DNA of 5,532 bases from Desulfobulbaceae bacterium (GCA_003557565.1 PWOG01000176.1:1-5532), one strand, 5' to 3'; counted from the stretch's first letter, positions 1 to 5,424 are shown. Numbers and translations: made by a program. The notes: generated by a model from the letters alone, not told the origin.

Positions 1-423
1 AAGCCAACCACCACCCCCCGCGATAACCTGGAAAATCCGGGCGCGGCCCTGCAACAGCTGACCAGCCTGATCACCCGCCTGCGGGGTCCTGACGGCTGCC
101 CCTGGGACCGCAAGCAGACCCCGGAAAGCTTCAAACACTACCTGCTGGAAGAGGCCCACGAACTGCACGAATCCCTGGGTGGTGACGACCCGGACCATGT
201 CCGCGAGGAACTCGGCGACCTGCTCTTCCAAGTCCTTTTTCTTGCCAAAATCTATCAAGAACGCCATGCTTTCACCCTCAGCGAGGTCATAAACGGCATC
301 ATCACCAAAATGATCCGACGCCACCCCCATGTTTTCGGCGACCAAAAAGCGGGATCCGACGAGGACCTGCGCCGGCAATGGGAGGCCATCAAGGAGGCGG
401 AGAAAAAAGACAACAGGCACTGA
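1..423 (+). CDS. mazG: MazG-family nucleotide pyrophosphohydrolase, 3' part (5' end outside window)
   Basis: The reading frame is open from base 1 to the TGA at 421-423, giving 140 visible residues; the start lies upstream of the window. Visible residues 27-36 (LRGPDGCPWD) match the conserved N-terminal part of MazG. The metal-binding pattern EExxE…ExxD is present as E50, E51, E54 and E70, D73, and RRHPHVFGD (106-114) is the usual later family block. MazG enzymes hydrolyse NTPs/dNTPs to the monophosphate and pyrophosphate with Mg2+; in E. coli this affects ppGpp levels and mutagenic nucleotides. E. coli MazG has two such domains in about 263 residues, whereas this protein stops right after the first domain, with W127-E-A-I-K and a charged tail. 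It is therefore a single-domain form. The family call is safe; the physiological substrate is not visible from sequence. Confidence 0.93.
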   Translation, partial: KPTTTPRDNLENPGAALQQLTSLITRLRGPDGCPWDRKQTPESFKHYLLEEAHELHESLGGDDPDHVREELGDLLFQVLFLAKIYQERHAFTLSEVINGIITKMIRRHPHVFGDQKAGSDEDLRRQWEAIKEAEKKDNRH

Positions 424-427
424 ACTC

Positions 428-456
428 TTGACACTTCGACCTCCTCCATGGTAAGT
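428..456 (+). promoter_or_regulatory. possible sigma-70 promoter for the rpsF operon
   Basis: A perfect -35 hexamer TTGACA lies at 428-433, just after the mazG stop. Seventeen bases later is GTAAGT (451-456), and at a 16-base spacing GGTAAG (450-455); both are poor matches to TATAAT. A start of transcription near 462-465 would give a leader of about 80 bases before the rpsF GTG. The -35 is convincing as a string but the weak -10 keeps this tentative. Read-through from mazG is the alternative. Confidence 0.33.
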
Positions 457-531
457 GGTTCTTCTTTTAAGGAGCGGTCACTCCGGCCGCAGAGATTACC
501 TCTTTGCCCTTGATTAAAGGGCCGCATGCCC
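450..531 (+). promoter_or_regulatory. structured rpsF leader, candidate S6:S18-complex binding motif
   Basis: Several helices can be drawn by eye between mazG and rpsF. GGTAA (450-454) pairs with TTACC (496-500), TCTTT (463-467) with AGAGA (491-495, one G·U), and GGAG (471-474) with CTCC (481-484). This leaves a 3'-side bulge GGCCGC containing CCG (487-489). A second hairpin, CCCTT (507-511) with AAGGG (517-521), is followed at once by CCG (522-524). GGGC (519-522) could instead pair with GCCC (528-531), next to the ribosome binding site at 535-540. In many bacteria the S6:S18 complex represses its own operon by binding a leader motif with CCG in a bulge between a stem and a hairpin, mimicking its 16S rRNA site. 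That resemblance is my inference; no covariance evidence is available. If the promoter at 428-456 is used, the outer GGTAA arm would not be transcribed. Confidence 0.4.
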
Positions 532-534
532 AAA

Positions 535-540
535 AGGAGG
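535..540 (+). promoter_or_regulatory. Shine-Dalgarno AGGAGG that sets the rpsF start
   Basis: A full AGGAGG ends six bases before the GTG at 547. It lies inside the region that would be coding if the upstream ATG at 526 were the start, and no comparable site precedes that ATG. It therefore argues strongly for GTG 547. Confidence 0.85.
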
Positions 541-546
541 ACATAC

Positions 547-945
547 GTGCGCAATTACGAAAGTGTTTTCATTGTCCGGCCCAGTGCCGGCGCCGAAGCC
601 GATCTTACCGCCATCATCGACAAGTATTCCGGCGTTATCACCTCCCACCAGGGGGAGGTCGCCGGCGTTGACCGCTGGGGCCTGCAGAAACTCGCCTACA
701 CCATCAACAAGGAAACCCAGGGGTTTTATCTGCTCCTCCGTTACACCATGTCCCCGGACGGGATAAAGGAAATGGAGCGCCAGCTGCGGATCGACGACCG
801 GATCCTCAAGTTTCTCACGGTCAAGCTCACCGGTGATGAAGAGCCCTTCACCCCGGGCCAGGACGAGGATACCGACGACGAAAACGTCAACGACGAAGAC
901 GTTATAGAAGAAACCGGGGAAGAAAACGGCGAAGAAAACGCCTGA
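547..945 (+). CDS. rpsF: 30S ribosomal protein S6
   Basis: The protein has 132 residues starting MRNYESVFIVRP, the usual S6 N-terminus. An in-frame ATG at 526 would add seven residues (MPKRRTY) not typical of S6, and it lacks its own ribosome binding site. The GTG at 547 sits six bases after AGGAGG, so I use GTG. S6 forms a heterodimer with S18 and binds the central domain of 16S rRNA in the platform of the small subunit. The ferredoxin-like fold covers about residues 1-95, including the conserved VDRWGLQKLAY segment (41-51) and the RIDDRILKFLTVK block (81-93). Residues 97-132 form a low-complexity tail with 18 Asp/Glu and no Lys/Arg, ending in two GEEN repeats. Acidic C-terminal tails occur in other S6 proteins; in E. 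coli the tail is lengthened by RimK-added glutamates. rpsR follows after 42 bases. Confidence 0.97.
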   Translation: MRNYESVFIVRPSAGAEADLTAIIDKYSGVITSHQGEVAGVDRWGLQKLAYTINKETQGFYLLLRYTMSPDGIKEMERQLRIDDRILKFLTVKLTGDEEPFTPGQDEDTDDENVNDEDVIEETGEENGEENA

Positions 946-987
946 GCGTCTTCTCCCACCAAACCAGCATTCTAAGGAATCAACGTC

Positions 988-1227
988 ATGATGAAGCGCA
1001 AAAAATATTTCGGCCGTCGTAAAGTCTGTCGTTTCTGCAGCGACAAGAGCCTGAACATCAATTATAAGGATGTCAAGACCCTGCGGGGCTTTCTCACCGA
1101 GCGGGGCAAGATCATTCCCCGGCGGATTTACGGTAACTGCGCCAAGCACCAGCGCCAGCTATCGGAAGCAATCAAGCGGGCCCGCCAGATCGCTCTGCTG
1201 CCCTACTCCGGTAACCCGTACCTTTAA
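988..1227 (+). CDS. rpsR: 30S ribosomal protein S18 (zinc-ligand type)
   Basis: The protein has 79 residues, the normal S18 length. The family core is clear: YKDVKTLRGFLTERGKI (26-42), the Arg-rich P44-R-R-I-Y-G and the RQIALLPY end. S18 pairs with S6 on the 30S platform, near the mRNA exit. Cys14 and Cys17 (CRFC) plus Cys51 and His54 (CAKH) form a complete C4-like ligand set. This is the ancestral 'C+' zinc-binding form; many bacteria, including E. coli, have lost it. Two adjacent ATGs are possible starts. AAGGA at 974-978 is nine bases before the first (988) and twelve before the second (991), so 988 is preferred. The gene follows rpsF and precedes the DUF2232 gene by 18 bases, consistent with one transcript. 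Confidence 0.97.
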   Translation: MMKRKKYFGRRKVCRFCSDKSLNINYKDVKTLRGFLTERGKIIPRRIYGNCAKHQRQLSEAIKRARQIALLPYSGNPYL

Positions 1228-1245
1228 GCTACAGGAAACCCCGGT

Positions 1246-2178
1246 TTGACGGACAATCACGGCAGACCGGCATTTCCCGCCGGGCAACTCCCGGCCCTGG
1301 TACTTACCGCAGCCCCTCTGGTTCTGCCATTGCTGAGCCCGGGGCTGGTGTGGCTGCATAGCCTGGTACCATTTACTGTAGCTTATCACATGGTGGCCCT
1401 TGGATACAACCAGGGACGTGCAGTTGTTATCTGGGCCATGCTGGCGGCGGCGATTATCGCTTTGGTCAGCGGCAATCTGCTCATTCTGCTTTTCGGGCTG
1501 AGCATGGTACCTTTGGGCTACATCCTGGCCCGGGGTATCGGCCTGGGCGAGACTCCCAACTGGACCGGAATCAAAGGCCTGGCCTATCTGGCCTGTTTCT
1601 GGCTCGTCCTCGGCGCTTTTGCCGGAGCCACCGGCAACCCCGGGCCGGTCCAGGTTTTCCAGGAAAACATGGATCATACCCTGGCCGAAGTCTTTGAGCC
1701 CGAGGATGCAACGGCGGTCATGGAGAACATGCGCCGGGTGATTGACCGAACCTGGCCGGCCCTGTTCACCATGTCGCTACTCACCCTGGTATGGCTGAAC
1801 CTGATGGCCACCCACTGGCTGCTGCGCGGAAAGGATCCGGATTTGAGCCCCTGGCCGGAGTTCAAACACTGGCGAGTGCCCGAACACTTCGTGCTAGTGG
1901 CCGCCCTGGGACTGCTGCTCTGGTTGATTCGCCTTGAACCGGTGGCTTCCGTTGGGATCAACCTGGTTTTGGTCCTGGGCATGCTTTATTTCATGCAGGG
2001 CCTGGGGATCATGAGTTTTTTGCTGGCTCACTGGCGACTGCCGCCGTTGCTGCGGGGTGCCTGCTACGCCTTGGTACTGCTCCAGGCATACGGTCCAGTG
2101 TTGCTGGCCCTGCTGGGCCTGGCCGATGTCCGCCTGGACGTACGCGGCCGCCTGTCCGACCAGACGAAGCAACCGTAA
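1246..2178 (+). CDS. DUF2232 (YybS-like) polytopic inner-membrane protein
   Basis: The protein has 310 residues and probably eight membrane segments, at about 15-50 (two), 58-75, 77-95, 108-127, 160-182, 213-231, 235-260 and 267-292. A soluble loop at about 128-158 is rich in acidic residues. It is an integral membrane protein of unknown molecular function. I place it in DUF2232 from its position between rpsR and rplI, its size and hydrophobic layout, and the short 'ADVRLDVRGR' end after the last helix, which is common in that family. YybS-type genes sit beside rplI in Bacillus, and similar genes lie between rpsR and rplI in deltaproteobacteria. The start is TTG: rpsR ends at 1227, AGGA is at 1233-1236, and TTG follows nine bases later; no ATG lies near. 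No catalytic motif is visible. Family assignment is likely; function is unknown. Confidence 0.85.
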   Translation: MTDNHGRPAFPAGQLPALVLTAAPLVLPLLSPGLVWLHSLVPFTVAYHMVALGYNQGRAVVIWAMLAAAIIALVSGNLLILLFGLSMVPLGYILARGIGLGETPNWTGIKGLAYLACFWLVLGAFAGATGNPGPVQVFQENMDHTLAEVFEPEDATAVMENMRRVIDRTWPALFTMSLLTLVWLNLMATHWLLRGKDPDLSPWPEFKHWRVPEHFVLVAALGLLLWLIRLEPVASVGINLVLVLGMLYFMQGLGIMSFLLAHWRLPPLLRGACYALVLLQAYGPVLLALLGLADVRLDVRGRLSDQTKQP

Positions 2179-2297
2179 AATAAAACCAAGCCGCCAAAGG
2201 CGCCCATTGCCAGCGGCAAATTAACAAATATCAGCATGATCCGCCGGACTTAAGATTACTTTGGCCGGCCTGCAACCAATAGATGGAGATGTGAAGA
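2179..2297 (+). other. intergenic region before rplI with small hairpins
   Basis: The 119 bases between the DUF2232 gene and rplI are the longest gap inside the plus-strand cluster. They hold two small perfect hairpins, CGCC-AAA-GGCG (2192-2202) and TTGCC-AGC-GGCAA (2207-2219). GCCGG (2243-2247) can also pair with CCGGC (2265-2269). None is followed by a T run, so none is a convincing intrinsic terminator. TAAGAT (2251-2256) resembles a -10 box but has no good -35 at a normal distance. The ribosome binding site GGAG (2285-2288) belongs to rplI. Confidence 0.4.
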
Positions 2298-2753
2298 ATG
2301 GAATTGATACTCAAGGAAACCATCGATACCCTGGGCGAGGTAGGTGATGTGGTCAATGTTAAACCCGGTTATGGCCGCAATTATTTGATTCCCCAGGGCA
2401 AAGCGATCATTGCCAGCAAGAGCAATCTTGCCGTGCTGGCCAAGCAGCAGGCTGCCATTGCCGCCCGCAAAGCCGAACAGCGCGCGGTTGCGGAAAAACA
2501 GGCCGCCGCCATCAGCGCCGCCACCGTCACCATTGAGCAGCGTACCGGCGAAGGCGACAAGCTTTACGGCTCGGTTACCAGCGCCGATATCGCATCCGCT
2601 TTGGCCGCCCAGGGAATTGAGGTGGACAAAAAGAAGATCATGCTTGATGACCCCATCAAGACTCTGGGCACCTACACCATCCCCTACAAAGCCGGCTATC
2701 AGGTAAACGGCGAGATCAAGGTGGAAGTGGTGCCCGAGGAAAGGGAACAATAA
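2298..2753 (+). CDS. rplI: 50S ribosomal protein L9
   Basis: The protein has 151 residues, the usual bacterial L9 length. The L9 signature is intact in the N-terminal domain: G13, G16, V21, P23-G24-Y25, R27-N28-Y29-L30 and P32-x-G34-x-A36. A long Ala/Lys/Glu-rich connecting helix (about 42-78) follows. The C-terminal RNA-binding domain includes LYGSVTSADIASAL and ends with an acidic EVVPEERE tail. L9 binds 23S rRNA domain V near the L1 stalk and reaches out from the ribosome; it helps frame maintenance and fidelity. GGAG at 2285-2288 lies nine bases before the ATG. The TAA stop overlaps the AAGGAG that serves dnaB, so the two genes are probably translated from one message. Confidence 0.98.
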   Translation: MELILKETIDTLGEVGDVVNVKPGYGRNYLIPQGKAIIASKSNLAVLAKQQAAIAARKAEQRAVAEKQAAAISAATVTIEQRTGEGDKLYGSVTSADIASALAAQGIEVDKKKIMLDDPIKTLGTYTIPYKAGYQVNGEIKVEVVPEEREQ

Positions 2754-2757
2754 GGAG
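2752..2757 (+). promoter_or_regulatory. dnaB ribosome binding site at unusually long distance
   Basis: AAGGAG overlaps the rplI stop codon. It lies 15 bases before the ATG at 2773 and 12 before the in-frame TTG at 2770, both longer than the usual 5-9. No nearer purine-rich site is visible. dnaB initiation may therefore be weak or helped by ribosomes finishing rplI. Confidence 0.55.
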
Positions 2758-2772
2758 ACGGAACCCCTTTTG

Positions 2773-4134
2773 ATGGACAACGCCACCGGCACTTCCATCC
2801 ACCGTCTTCCCCCCCAGAACGTTGAAGCCGAGCAATGTGTGCTCGGCTCCGTTCTGCTGCAGGAAGGCGCCATGACCAAGGCCGTGGATGTCCTGGCACC
2901 GGAAGATTTTTACCGCGAAGGACACCGTCACATCTTCACTGCCATGGTGGCTCTCTTTGAAAAAAGCGAGCCCATGGATCTGATCACCGTCACCAGTCAC
3001 CTCAAGGACGCCCGGAAACTTGACCAGGTCGGGGGGCCAGCCTATCTGGCCTCGCTCACCGATCAGGTGCCCATGGCGGCCAATATCTCCCATTACGCCC
3101 GACTTGTCCGGGACAAGGCGATCCTGCGCCGCCTGATCCAGACCAGCACCGAAATCGCCGGCCGCTGCTACGAAGAGCAGAACGATATCGATGCCCTGCT
3201 GGACGAAGTTGAACAGACCGTATTTGAAATTTCCCGTTCCAAAAGCGGCCAGTCCTACTGGGCAATGAAGACGGTGATCAACGAGACCTTCAAGCTCGTG
3301 GAAACCCTCTACGAACGCAAGGAACACATCACCGGCATACCCACCGATTTTCACGATTTTGACAAGATGACCGCCGGCCTGCAGCCTTCGGACCTGATCA
3401 TCTTGGCGGCCCGGCCCAGCATGGGCAAGACCGCCCTGGCCATGAACATGGTCCAGCATGTGGCGCTGGTTAACAAGACCCCGGTGGGGGTCTTCAGCCT
3501 GGAGATGTCCAAGGAACAGCTGGGCCTGAGGATGCTCTGTTCGGTGAGCCGGGTGGACGCCCAACGCCTGCGCACTGGCTTTTTAAAGGAGCAGGACTGG
3601 CCCAAGCTTACCCGGGCCTACAACATGCTGCTGGACGCTCCCGTTTACATTGACGACACCCCCGCCATTTCGGTGCTGGAGATGCGGGCCAAGGCCCGAA
3701 GGCTCAAGACCGAACACAACATCGGCCTGGTGGTGGTAGACTACCTGCAGCTGATGCGGGGCCGCAGCAACGTGCAGTCGCGGGAACAGGAGATCAGCGA
3801 GATTTCACGGTCACTAAAAGCCATGGCCAAGGAACTGCATATACCGGTGATGGCCCTTTCCCAGCTCAACCGTAGCCTTGAAAGCCGGCCCAACAAAAGG
3901 CCGCAGCTCTCGGATCTGCGGGAATCCGGCGCCATCGAACAGGACGCTGATGTAATCTGTTTTATTTATCGCGACGAAGTGTATAATACAGCAGAGGACA
4001 ATCCCAAAAAGGGGCTGGCCGAGCTGATCGTCGGCAAGCAGCGCAACGGCCCCACCGGCACGGTGGAGCTGGCATTTCTCGACCGCTACACCACCTTTGA
4101 GAACCTGGCCCGCCACGACTACAGTGCCCAGTAA
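2773..4134 (+). CDS. dnaB: replicative DNA helicase DnaB
   Basis: The protein has 453 residues from the ATG and matches DnaB end to end. DnaB is the hexameric 5'-3' helicase that unwinds DNA at the replication fork and recruits primase. The N-terminal domain starts at RLPPQNVEAEQCVLGSVLL (about 11-29) and runs to about 105. A linker helix region (about 108-170) follows, then the RecA-like ATPase from about 185. Walker A is ARPSMGKT (213-220, Lys219), the SLEMS segment supplies the likely catalytic Glu244, and Walker B is VVVDYLQLM (320-328). SQLNR is at 363-367, and the KQRNGPTG block (432-439) carries the conserved C-terminal Arg region. All key residues are present and no intein interrupts the ATPase motifs, a common intein site in this gene. 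The preceding in-frame TTG (2770) would add only one Met. rplI ends 19 bases upstream; an outer-membrane gene starts 24 bases downstream. Confidence 0.98.
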   Translation: MDNATGTSIHRLPPQNVEAEQCVLGSVLLQEGAMTKAVDVLAPEDFYREGHRHIFTAMVALFEKSEPMDLITVTSHLKDARKLDQVGGPAYLASLTDQVPMAANISHYARLVRDKAILRRLIQTSTEIAGRCYEEQNDIDALLDEVEQTVFEISRSKSGQSYWAMKTVINETFKLVETLYERKEHITGIPTDFHDFDKMTAGLQPSDLIILAARPSMGKTALAMNMVQHVALVNKTPVGVFSLEMSKEQLGLRMLCSVSRVDAQRLRTGFLKEQDWPKLTRAYNMLLDAPVYIDDTPAISVLEMRAKARRLKTEHNIGLVVVDYLQLMRGRSNVQSREQEISEISRSLKAMAKELHIPVMALSQLNRSLESRPNKRPQLSDLRESGAIEQDADVICFIYRDEVYNTAEDNPKKGLAELIVGKQRNGPTGTVELAFLDRYTTFENLARHDYSAQ

Positions 4135-4158
4135 AATCAGAACCAAAAGGAGCAGGAA

Positions 4159-4728
4159 ATGAAGAAATTTTTAGCAGCGGGAGTTATTGCCTTCGCTCTG
4201 GCAAGCACCCCTCAAGCCCAGGCAAACTCCTTTGATCTGAACCTCAACGATTACTCGATTCAGGCAAAGCTGGCCGGCCCGGTCGGTTATCAAGGCCATT
4301 CCGAACTGGGAGCACGTGCTCTCTACAACGAAAGCAGAAAACTTTTCCTCACCTCCCTAGATCTGGAATTCAAGGCGGAACTCGAAGAGGGCGTCGGCAT
4401 GGGAGTGGGCCCCGGGTTCATCGCGGGGAGAAAACGCCATGATGCGGCCAATCAGAACATTTTCGGGGTACCGATGGGCCTGCGGCTTTATTATTACCCG
4501 CCGGCCCTGGGTGGCCTGGGGTTTCAGGGCAAGGTTTTTTACACCCCAAAATTTCTCTCTTTTTCCGACCTTGACCGGATGCTCGAAAGCAGGCTCCGGG
4601 TCGGTTTCTCCATCAGCCGCTCCCTGCAGATCTATGCCGAATATCAGCACATGCGGGCCAAATTGGAAGATATCGGCAGCAAGACCGTGGACGACAATTT
4701 TCGGGTCGGCTTCAGGGCCCGTTTCTAA
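4159..4728 (+). CDS. YfaZ-family outer-membrane β-barrel protein
   Basis: The protein has 189 residues. An N-terminal signal peptide (MKKF, then a hydrophobic run to about residue 16) ends with AQA before Asn23, a good signal peptidase I site. The rest alternates polar and hydrophobic residues in short strands and ends RVGFRARF, with the C-terminal Phe recognised by the BAM machinery. The pattern VPMGLRLYYYPP (104-115) followed by VFYTPKFLSFSDLDRMLE (126-143) resembles the conserved centre of YfaZ proteins, which are of similar length (about 180 in E. coli). YfaZ proteins are predicted outer-membrane barrels of unknown transport role. AAGGAG (4147-4152) lies six bases before the ATG. The gene starts 24 bases after dnaB with no terminator between, so it may share its transcript. 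An overlapping plus-strand frame at 4439-4828 has no such features and is not a gene. Confidence 0.82.
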   Translation: MKKFLAAGVIAFALASTPQAQANSFDLNLNDYSIQAKLAGPVGYQGHSELGARALYNESRKLFLTSLDLEFKAELEEGVGMGVGPGFIAGRKRHDAANQNIFGVPMGLRLYYYPPALGGLGFQGKVFYTPKFLSFSDLDRMLESRLRVGFSISRSLQIYAEYQHMRAKLEDIGSKTVDDNFRVGFRARF

Positions 4729-4826
4729 CGCTCCTGTCCGTCGCTATAATCAAGGCTCCGGCGAATTTTCAGCAGAAAATTGTGGTCAGACACCAATTTT
4801 CATTGCCGACCGTACAAGTCACAAAT
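4729..4826. other. intergenic region with TATAAT box and overlapping inverted repeats
   Basis: About 100 bases lie between the YfaZ-like stop and the terminator. A perfect TATAAT occurs at 4745-4750, but the -35 position at 17 bases (TTTCTA, 4722-4727) is poor. The overlapping inverted repeats at 4764-4800 are listed separately. No open frame of credible coding character is seen; the frames crossing it are extensions of shadows of the flanking genes. Confidence 0.45.
4764..4800 (+). repeat. three-arm inverted repeat (two alternative hairpins)
   Basis: AATTTTC (4764-4770) pairs perfectly with GAAAATT (4775-4781) around the loop AGCA. The same middle arm can instead pair downstream: AAAATT (4776-4781) with AATTTT (4795-4800), and GGT (4784-4786) with ACC (4792-4794), leaving a two-base bulge and the loop CAGAC. 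The two hairpins exclude each other. The GGTCAGACACC core recalls short palindromes linked to Y1/RAYT transposases in other proteobacteria, from memory only. With a single copy in view, repeat-family membership cannot be tested here. Confidence 0.5.
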
Positions 4827-4861
4827 AAAAAACCCCACGGAAACAATCCGCAGGGTTTTTT
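4827..4861. terminator. bidirectional intrinsic terminator between convergent genes
   Basis: AAAAAACCC (4827-4835) pairs with GGGTTTTTT (4853-4861). After a symmetric CA/CA internal loop, CGGA (4838-4841) pairs with TCCG (4847-4850), closing the loop AACAA. Both strands give a GC-containing stem followed by a T run, so it can stop transcription from the YfaZ-like gene on the plus strand and from the barrel gene on the minus strand. Its place between two convergent genes supports this. Confidence 0.92.
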
Positions 4862-4867
4862 GTTTTT

Positions 4868-4888
4868 GCCACAGAAGTGGCGCTAGCG
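4868..4888. repeat. small hairpin plus 8-base palindrome beside the terminator
   Basis: GCCAC (4868-4872) and GTGGC (4877-4881) form a perfect five-pair stem around AGAA. It overlaps by one base the palindrome CGCTAGCG (4881-4888). On the minus strand the hairpin is followed by GCAAAAAC rather than T residues, so it is not itself a terminator. It may shield the 3' end of the minus-strand message, or be chance. Confidence 0.35.
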
Positions 4889-4911
4889 GCCTGGAGAGAA
4901 AAGTTCCAAGA

Positions 4912-5424
4912 CTAGAAATAAAAATTGACGCTTATGGCCGATCTCCTGGTTCCCAGTCTGGAAAAGTCAGCGGGACCTTGGTCCTGCAGGGTGTAGCCCA
5001 GCCCGATGCTGCCTTCAACACTGAATTGCCGGGCCAAAAAATATTCCGCGCCGAACTCGCCGACCAGTCGGGTAACCTTGGAATTGCCGTCGTTAAAACG
5101 GTGGTGCTCCAGATAACCGCCAAGAAAAGGCGCAAAGCTGGAAGTATTCAGGTAATGCCTTATGCCGCCCATCAAGGCGACATCGGTGCCGTCGGCATCC
5201 TGGCCCCTGAAATTCAGGCCAAAACCTCCAATCACCGCCATATTATCCTGAATCAGATATCTGCCGGCTATCATTCCGTCTTCTGTAATCTCGGTATCAA
5301 GGTTCACCACCTGGACGGTGAAGCCAAAAGCACCCTCTCGCAGACTGCTTTCAGCCCAAGCACTGCCGGCAGTGGCAAAGGTTACCATCAGCATTGCCAT
5401 GACCACAATTAAACCTTTTCTCAT
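4912..5424 (-). CDS. small outer-membrane β-barrel protein (OMP_b-brl-like)
   Basis: The protein has 170 residues. The signal peptide has MRK, a hydrophobic core to about residue 20 and SAWA before Glu25, a good signal peptidase I site. The mature part of about 146 residues shows roughly eight amphipathic strands: about 31-40, 50-58, 62-72, 81-92, 97-109, 116-130, 134-147 and 161-170. Gly and aromatic residues recur, as in FLGGYLEHHRF and VEGSIGLGY, and the chain ends VNFYF with the terminal Phe expected of BAM substrates. The size fits an OmpX/OmpA-type eight-strand barrel. No ligand, pore or enzyme signature is visible and function is unknown. On the minus strand AAGGAG (5433-5438) lies eight bases before the ATG. 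It converges on the YfaZ-like gene, has its own strand and terminator, and shares no clear sequence with it. The plus-strand frame at 4780-5412 is its antisense shadow. Confidence 0.85.
   Translation of the reverse strand: MRKGLIVVMAMLMVTFATAGSAWAESSLREGAFGFTVQVVNLDTEITEDGMIAGRYLIQDNMAVIGGFGLNFRGQDADGTDVALMGGIRHYLNTSSFAPFLGGYLEHHRFNDGNSKVTRLVGEFGAEYFLARQFSVEGSIGLGYTLQDQGPADFSRLGTRRSAISVNFYF

Noticed and set aside
526..546. ATG at 526 as the rpsF start
   Set aside because: The ribosome binding site at 535-540 falls inside this extension and the extra residues are not typical of S6.
514..1149. Minus-strand open frame of 211 codons across rpsF and rpsR
   Set aside because: It is antisense to two certain ribosomal protein genes, has no recognisable domain and no ribosome binding site supporting it.
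2192..2219. Hairpins after the DUF2232 gene as a terminator
   Set aside because: The stems are only four to five pairs and no T run follows.
2221..2256. Promoter for rplI from TTAACA (2221-2226) and TAAGAT (2251-2256)
   Set aside because: The spacing of 24 bases is far too long, and no other -35 fits TAAGAT.
2256..2879. Minus-strand open frame of 207 codons across rplI
   Set aside because: It is antisense to an intact L9 gene and has no domain or start signal.
2716..3564. Minus-strand open frame of 282 codons across dnaB
   Set aside because: It lies wholly opposite the rplI end and conserved DnaB sequence; the His/Gly/Gln-rich translation is typical of an antisense shadow in GC-rich DNA.
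4780..5412. Plus-strand open frame of 210 codons
   Set aside because: It runs through the terminator and then antisense to the barrel gene, which has a signal peptide, ribosome binding site and C-terminal Phe on the other strand.
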